From Alphaproteobacteria bacterium (GTDB lineage: Bacteria; Pseudomonadota; Alphaproteobacteria; Rhodobacterales; Rhodobacteraceae), in the NCBI GenBank assembly GCA_024279075.1, contig JAJRRX010000393.1, positions 1 through 9,029 of the forward strand: 9,029 bases of DNA, read 5' to 3'. Under the pieces are notes generated by a model, which was not told the DNA's origin, searched no databases, and worked only from the letters and a program-made list of their open reading frames with translations. The position numbers and the translations under genes were made by a program. Positions 6,379 through 9,029 of this stretch are shown piece by piece (positions within the stretch are counted from its first letter, which is position 1; each line of letters opens with the position of its first letter).

Positions 6379-6402
6379 GGCACCCGCCGCGTGGCGAGTG
6401 CC
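6379..6402 (-). repeat. Hairpin between mrp and lysE
   Basis: On the minus strand GGCACTCGCC and GGCGGGTGCC form a 10-bp stem with one G-U pair around a 4-nt ACGC loop. On the plus strand the same position is a mismatch, so the structure favours minus-strand RNA. It begins 8 nt after the mrp stop. No T-run follows, so it may limit read-through or protect the mrp 3' end rather than terminate outright. Confidence 0.55.
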
Positions 6403-6410
6403 GTAAAGTC

Positions 6411-7514
6411 TTAGTCCTCGTCATCCACCGGATTGAGCTGCGCCGCCACTTTCAGCGCGATGGTCTCGAAGATTTTGGCATGTGGGCCATCTGGTTCGGC
6501 CATCACCACGGGGGTGCCATCGTCCGAATATTTCCGAATGTCCATATGCAACGGGATGCCAGCAAGGAAGGGCACGCCCAGCTTGCCGGATTCCTCTTCC
6601 GCGCCACCATGGCCGAAAATATCCGAGCGCTCGCCGCAATGCGGGCATACAAAGGTGCTCATGTTTTCGATCAGGCCAAGGATAGGCACATCCACGCTTT
6701 GGAACATCTTCAGCCCCTTGCGGGCATCAATCAGCGCGAGGTCTTGCGGGGTCGACACGATCACCGCTCCGGCCACTGGCACTTGCTGCGCCAGCGTCAG
6801 TTGGATGTCGCCGGTGCCGGGCGGCATATCCAGCACCAGCACGTCAAGCTCGCCCCATGCGACCTCTTTCAAGAGCTGCATCAGGGCTGAAACGATCATC
6901 GGGCCGCGCCAGATGACTGGGTTTTCTTCTTCCATCAGGAAGCCCATCGACATCACCTTAATGCCGAAGCGCTCCATCGCGTAAAGCACATCATTTTTAA
7001 GCTCTGGGCGGTCTTCGACCATGCCAAAAAGGCGCGGCAGCGAGGGGCCGTAGATATCAGCGTCAAGCAGGCCGACCTTAAGGCCGAGCTTGGACAGCGC
7101 CAGCGCGAGGTTGGCCGAGGTGGTGGATTTGCCAACACCGCCTTTGCCAGAAGCCACAGCCAAAATGTGCTTAATGCCGGGAATGGCCATTGAATCGGGC
7201 CGCATATCAGGGCCAACGGGGCGCTCTTTGCGCTGCCGCAGTTTTGGCGGCTCGGTGGAGATCACAGGCTCGGCTTCAGCCGTCAGCGCGATCAGTGCGG
7301 TATCAACACCATCTAGCGCCAGCACCGTGCGCTCAGCGGCTTTTTGCAGCGCGGTTGGGTCGCCGTGTAGGGCTTTGGGCACAGTGATCGAGAACACCAC
7401 TTTAGCGCCATCAATGATGATATCCGAGACAAGGCCATCTGATACAATGTCCTCTTTTAGCCCCGGTGCAGTGACGCTGATCAGCGCCTTCAGTATCTGT
7501 TCTTTACTCGCCAT
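6411..7514 (-). CDS. mrp: Mrp/ApbC/NBP35 family Fe-S cluster carrier ATPase
   Basis: This is a cytoplasmic P-loop ATPase that binds a 4Fe-4S cluster and transfers it to target proteins; the family includes ApbC, Mrp, Ind1 and NBP35. The 367-residue protein begins with a DUF59/MIP18-like domain (about 1-80), then a basic linker (about 90-105), then the ATPase domain. The deviant Walker A GKGGVGKS is at 123-130, with LLDADIYGPSLPRLFG at 149-164, VLDMPPGTGD at 227-236 and ENMSTFVCPHCG at 283-294. C290 and C293 form the CxxC that bridges the cluster between subunits. It ends in an acidic DDED. The ribosome site GAGGA (7521-7525) lies 6 nt before the ATG. A good sigma-70-like promoter and a leader hairpin sit upstream. 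The symbol apbC is equally valid. Nothing is missing. Confidence 0.95.
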   Translation of the reverse strand: MASKEQILKALISVTAPGLKEDIVSDGLVSDIIIDGAKVVFSITVPKALHGDPTALQKAAERTVLALDGVDTALIALTAEAEPVISTEPPKLRQRKERPVGPDMRPDSMAIPGIKHILAVASGKGGVGKSTTSANLALALSKLGLKVGLLDADIYGPSLPRLFGMVEDRPELKNDVLYAMERFGIKVMSMGFLMEEENPVIWRGPMIVSALMQLLKEVAWGELDVLVLDMPPGTGDIQLTLAQQVPVAGAVIVSTPQDLALIDARKGLKMFQSVDVPILGLIENMSTFVCPHCGERSDIFGHGGAEEESGKLGVPFLAGIPLHMDIRKYSDDGTPVVMAEPDGPHAKIFETIALKVAAQLNPVDDED

Positions 7515-7532
7515 GTGCTTTCCTCGATTCAG

Positions 7533-7552
7533 ACTCGGGCTTATACCCGAGT
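7533..7552 (-). promoter_or_regulatory. Inverted repeat in the mrp 5' leader
   Basis: A perfect 7-bp inverted repeat, ACTCGGG (7533-7539) and CCCGAGT (7546-7552), flanks a 6-nt loop that reads TATAAG on the minus strand. It lies between the predicted transcription start (about 7557) and the mrp ribosome site (7521-7525). It could be an operator or an RNA hairpin that affects mrp expression. It does not match the iron or Fe-S regulator sites I know (Iron-Rhodo-Box, IscR). Confidence 0.5.
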
Positions 7553-7563
7553 GTTTCTGTCAT

Positions 7564-7593
7564 CTTATAAAATGAGGAAACAACCAGAATCAA
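7564..7593 (-). promoter_or_regulatory. Sigma-70-type promoter for mrp
   Basis: On the minus strand TTGATT (-35, 7588-7593) is followed after 18 bp by TATAAG (-10, 7564-7569), four and five matches to the consensus hexamers. Transcription would start near 7557, leaving a leader of about 43 nt before the mrp ATG at 7514. It falls inside the 110-bp gap after the secreted-protein gene, so mrp probably begins its own transcript. Confidence 0.55.
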
Positions 7594-7624
7594 GGCTAAG
7601 CAGAGAATGGGCGGAAATGCCGCG

Positions 7625-8236
7625 CTAGCTGGCGGTCATGCTCACGATATTTGCATTGCTTGCGGGCATAGCATAATAGGAGTTCCCTGTTTGAATGCCA
7701 AAGCCCAATTCGGGGAGATATTTGATCTCGCGCGTAAACACTTCACCACGCCTTAAGCTGAATTCCGTGGTGAAAACACGCACGGCCTCATAGCTGCAAT
7801 CGCCCACCACCAGCGGGTCGCTCTCGTAAGCGGACCAGCCAAAGCTCACGTCAGTTGGGCCGTAACGCGAGTCAAGTAGTGTGAGCACTCCGTTTCCACG
7901 AGTGTCAGCGGTGTAGGGGCGGGCCATTTCCACTTCGAAATCATACGCCATCCCGAAATCGTCATCCGATTCCCACGTGTCTTTTCTATGGGTGTCGCGC
8001 CGCGCTTCAAAAACGCCGTCGATGGTTTCAAACAACACAATTTGCCCGTAATAATCATAGTCAAACACATCATAATGGGCATCAATGATGGTGCCATAAT
8101 CGGTGCGTTGGATGTAAGACGTGCTGCCCGAGCCATATTCAACGGTAATGCCCGTATCGAGCGCCTCGGCTGTCAGGCATTGGGCCGAGGCCATGGCGGG
8201 GGCAAGTAGAAAAAGTGCAGTGGCAATACGAAGCAT
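7625..8236 (-). CDS. Hypothetical secreted or periplasmic protein
   Basis: I do not recognise this family. The 203-residue protein starts with a clear signal peptide, MLRIATALFLLAPAMASA, with probable cleavage after ASA at about 18. The residue after Q19 is a cysteine, but the context is not a lipobox, so signal peptidase I is more likely. The mature protein is rich in Asp, Tyr, Gly and Thr, with an aromatic and acidic stretch at about 45-66 (HYDVFDYDYYG). It has two cysteines, C20 and C147, that could form a disulphide. No enzyme motif is visible, and the alternating pattern suggests a beta-rich fold (inference). I chose the ATG at 8236 because the signal peptide begins there and GGGAG (8243-8247) sits 6 nt upstream; an in-frame ATG at 8278 would add 14 unlikely residues. 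It lies 54 bp downstream of the RND exporter gene and may be cotranscribed with it. Confidence 0.75.
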   Translation of the reverse strand: MLRIATALFLLAPAMASAQCLTAEALDTGITVEYGSGSTSYIQRTDYGTIIDAHYDVFDYDYYGQIVLFETIDGVFEARRDTHRKDTWESDDDFGMAYDFEVEMARPYTADTRGNGVLTLLDSRYGPTDVSFGWSAYESDPLVVGDCSYEAVRVFTTEFSLRRGEVFTREIKYLPELGFGIQTGNSYYAMPASNANIVSMTAS

Positions 8237-8290
8237 TGGGGACTCCCATAAATCAGAATATCCGCAGCATAGGCGCAAAGGCTAACGCGT

Positions 8291-9029
8291 TCAATGCTTT
8301 CTGTTGCGGCCAATGAAAATGATGTAAAGCCCGGGCAGCACGAAGAGATCAAACAAGAATGCGATAAAGATCGTCGCGGCCGTGAGGAAGCCGAGTTGCT
8401 GGTTAACCGCAAAACCGCTAAACATAAGGAGTGCAAAACCAAAGCCAAGGGTGGCGGTGGTGGTCAGCACGCCGGGAAACACCGCTTGCAACACTTTTTG
8501 CACGCCGCGATTGGTTTGCTTCCTGCGGCCTCGATTAAGGGCGTAAAGGATGTGGATGGTATCATCAACCACGATGCCAAAAGTGAGCGCTGAAATGATG
8601 GAGGCAGCCATGCCAACCTCGCCATTGATCCAGACCCAAAGCCCCAATGAGGCCATAGCGGGCATAAAATTAGGGAAGATCGAAAGCAGCGCCAAGGGTA
8701 TGGAGCGCAGGAAGACCCCGATCAGGAGCGACACAACGATCATGGCAAACCCCGTGCCAATGAGCATGGATTTTGTATTGACCATCGAGAGGTAGGACGA
8801 CATGACGTTGACGCCAGAAACCGCCGAGCGATCACCGGTAAAGCCCGCCTCCGCTGCAATTCTCTCAACGGTTTCGGCCAGTTCGCGCACATGGGCCGAG
8901 CTTTGGCGCTTAACCAGCAGGCTCATCCGCAATTCGCGGAAATCGGCAGCAAAGGTCGAGTTACCAAAATCTTCGGTGACATAAAAATTGGAGCGCACGC
9001 AAAAATTAAGCATCTTTTCCGGCACATCC
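8291..9029 (-). CDS. RND/MMPL superfamily exporter, C-terminal part (cut by window edge)
   Basis: This is the C-terminal portion of a large inner-membrane exporter of the RND superfamily, COG1033/MMPL-like; the cargo is unknown. About 245 residues are visible and the frame is still open at the window end, so the true start lies outside. The visible part begins in the second periplasmic domain (ELRMSLLV, then the helix VRELAETVERIAAEAG at about 46-61). About five membrane segments follow at 86-106, 109-133, 138-162, 183-205 and 211-237, fitting TM8-TM12 of a 12-TM transporter. The motif LTFGIVVDDTIHILYAL (147-163) is characteristic, with the acidic pair D154-D155 and H158 in the expected proton-relay segment. 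The protein ends with a short basic GRNRKH. A GTG at 9025 should not be taken as the start. The next gene in the same direction encodes a secreted protein. Confidence 0.88.
   Translation of the reverse strand, partial: DVPEKMLNFCVRSNFYVTEDFGNSTFAADFRELRMSLLVKRQSSAHVRELAETVERIAAEAGFTGDRSAVSGVNVMSSYLSMVNTKSMLIGTGFAMIVVSLLIGVFLRSIPLALLSIFPNFMPAMASLGLWVWINGEVGMAASIISALTFGIVVDDTIHILYALNRGRRKQTNRGVQKVLQAVFPGVLTTTATLGFGFALLMFSGFAVNQQLGFLTAATIFIAFLFDLFVLPGLYIIFIGRNRKH

Noticed and set aside
6433..6984. 183-codon open frame on the plus strand opposite mrp
   Set aside because: It is antisense to conserved Mrp motifs, has low-complexity Ser/Pro/Thr composition and no ribosome site.
7533..7552. Known iron or Fe-S regulator site upstream of mrp
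   Set aside because: The inverted repeat is GC-rich and does not resemble the Iron-Rhodo-Box or the AT-rich alphaproteobacterial IscR motif.
8237..8278. Upstream ATG at 8278 for the secreted protein
   Set aside because: It would put 14 polar and Cys-containing residues before a perfect signal peptide, and the ATG at 8236 has a well-spaced GGGAG.
9023..9025. GTG at 9025 as the start of the RND gene
   Set aside because: The frame is open to the window edge and the visible part is clearly only the C-terminal portion of a much larger exporter.
1..9029. tRNA or rRNA genes, CRISPR arrays, insertion sequences, prophage or defence genes
   Set aside because: No cloverleaf, spaced repeat array, transposase, integrase or phage-like protein is visible on either strand.

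Overview
The window looks like a chromosomal segment from an alphaproteobacterium, most likely of the Roseobacter/Rhodobacteraceae group. The basis is the AapQ-AapM-AapP amino acid transporter, the sequence style of the Mrp, YgfZ, LysE and DUF3592 proteins, and the moderately high GC content with GC-rich intergenic hairpins. No genus can be assigned from the sequence alone. Nothing here indicates a phage, integrative element, insertion sequence, CRISPR array or defence island.

Layout. (1) Positions 1-3563, plus strand: a terminator-like hairpin with a UUCG loop, then aapQ, aapM and aapP in a tight operon, closed by a strong intrinsic terminator. These encode the two membrane permeases and the ATPase of a general L-amino acid ABC importer. 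The periplasmic binding protein gene (aapJ) would be expected just upstream, outside the window. (2) Positions 3494-3688: an intergenic zone with four consecutive hairpins, one resembling a REP-like element. (3) Positions 3689-5167: a divergent pair, a TIGR04283-type family 2 glycosyltransferase on the minus strand and a YgfZ/IBA57-type folate-binding protein on the plus strand. (4) Positions 5164-7514, minus strand: mrp (Fe-S cluster carrier P-loop ATPase), then a LysE-type exporter, then a DUF3592 membrane protein that overlaps lysE. The stop codons of ygfZ and the DUF3592 gene overlap in a single TTAA. (5) Positions 7625-9029, minus strand: the C-terminal third or so of an RND/MMPL-type exporter, cut by the window edge, followed by an unrecognised secreted protein of about 203 residues.

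The aap genes form one functional machine. YgfZ and Mrp both belong to Fe-S cluster biogenesis or repair, but they lie in separate, convergent units. The other genes show no clear pathway link. Most of the window is ordinary core-genome content. The points most worth a second look are the hairpin cluster after aapP, a possible leaderless ygfZ transcript, the structured mrp leader with its promoter, and the unknown secreted protein next to the RND exporter. I found no convincing previously undescribed system.
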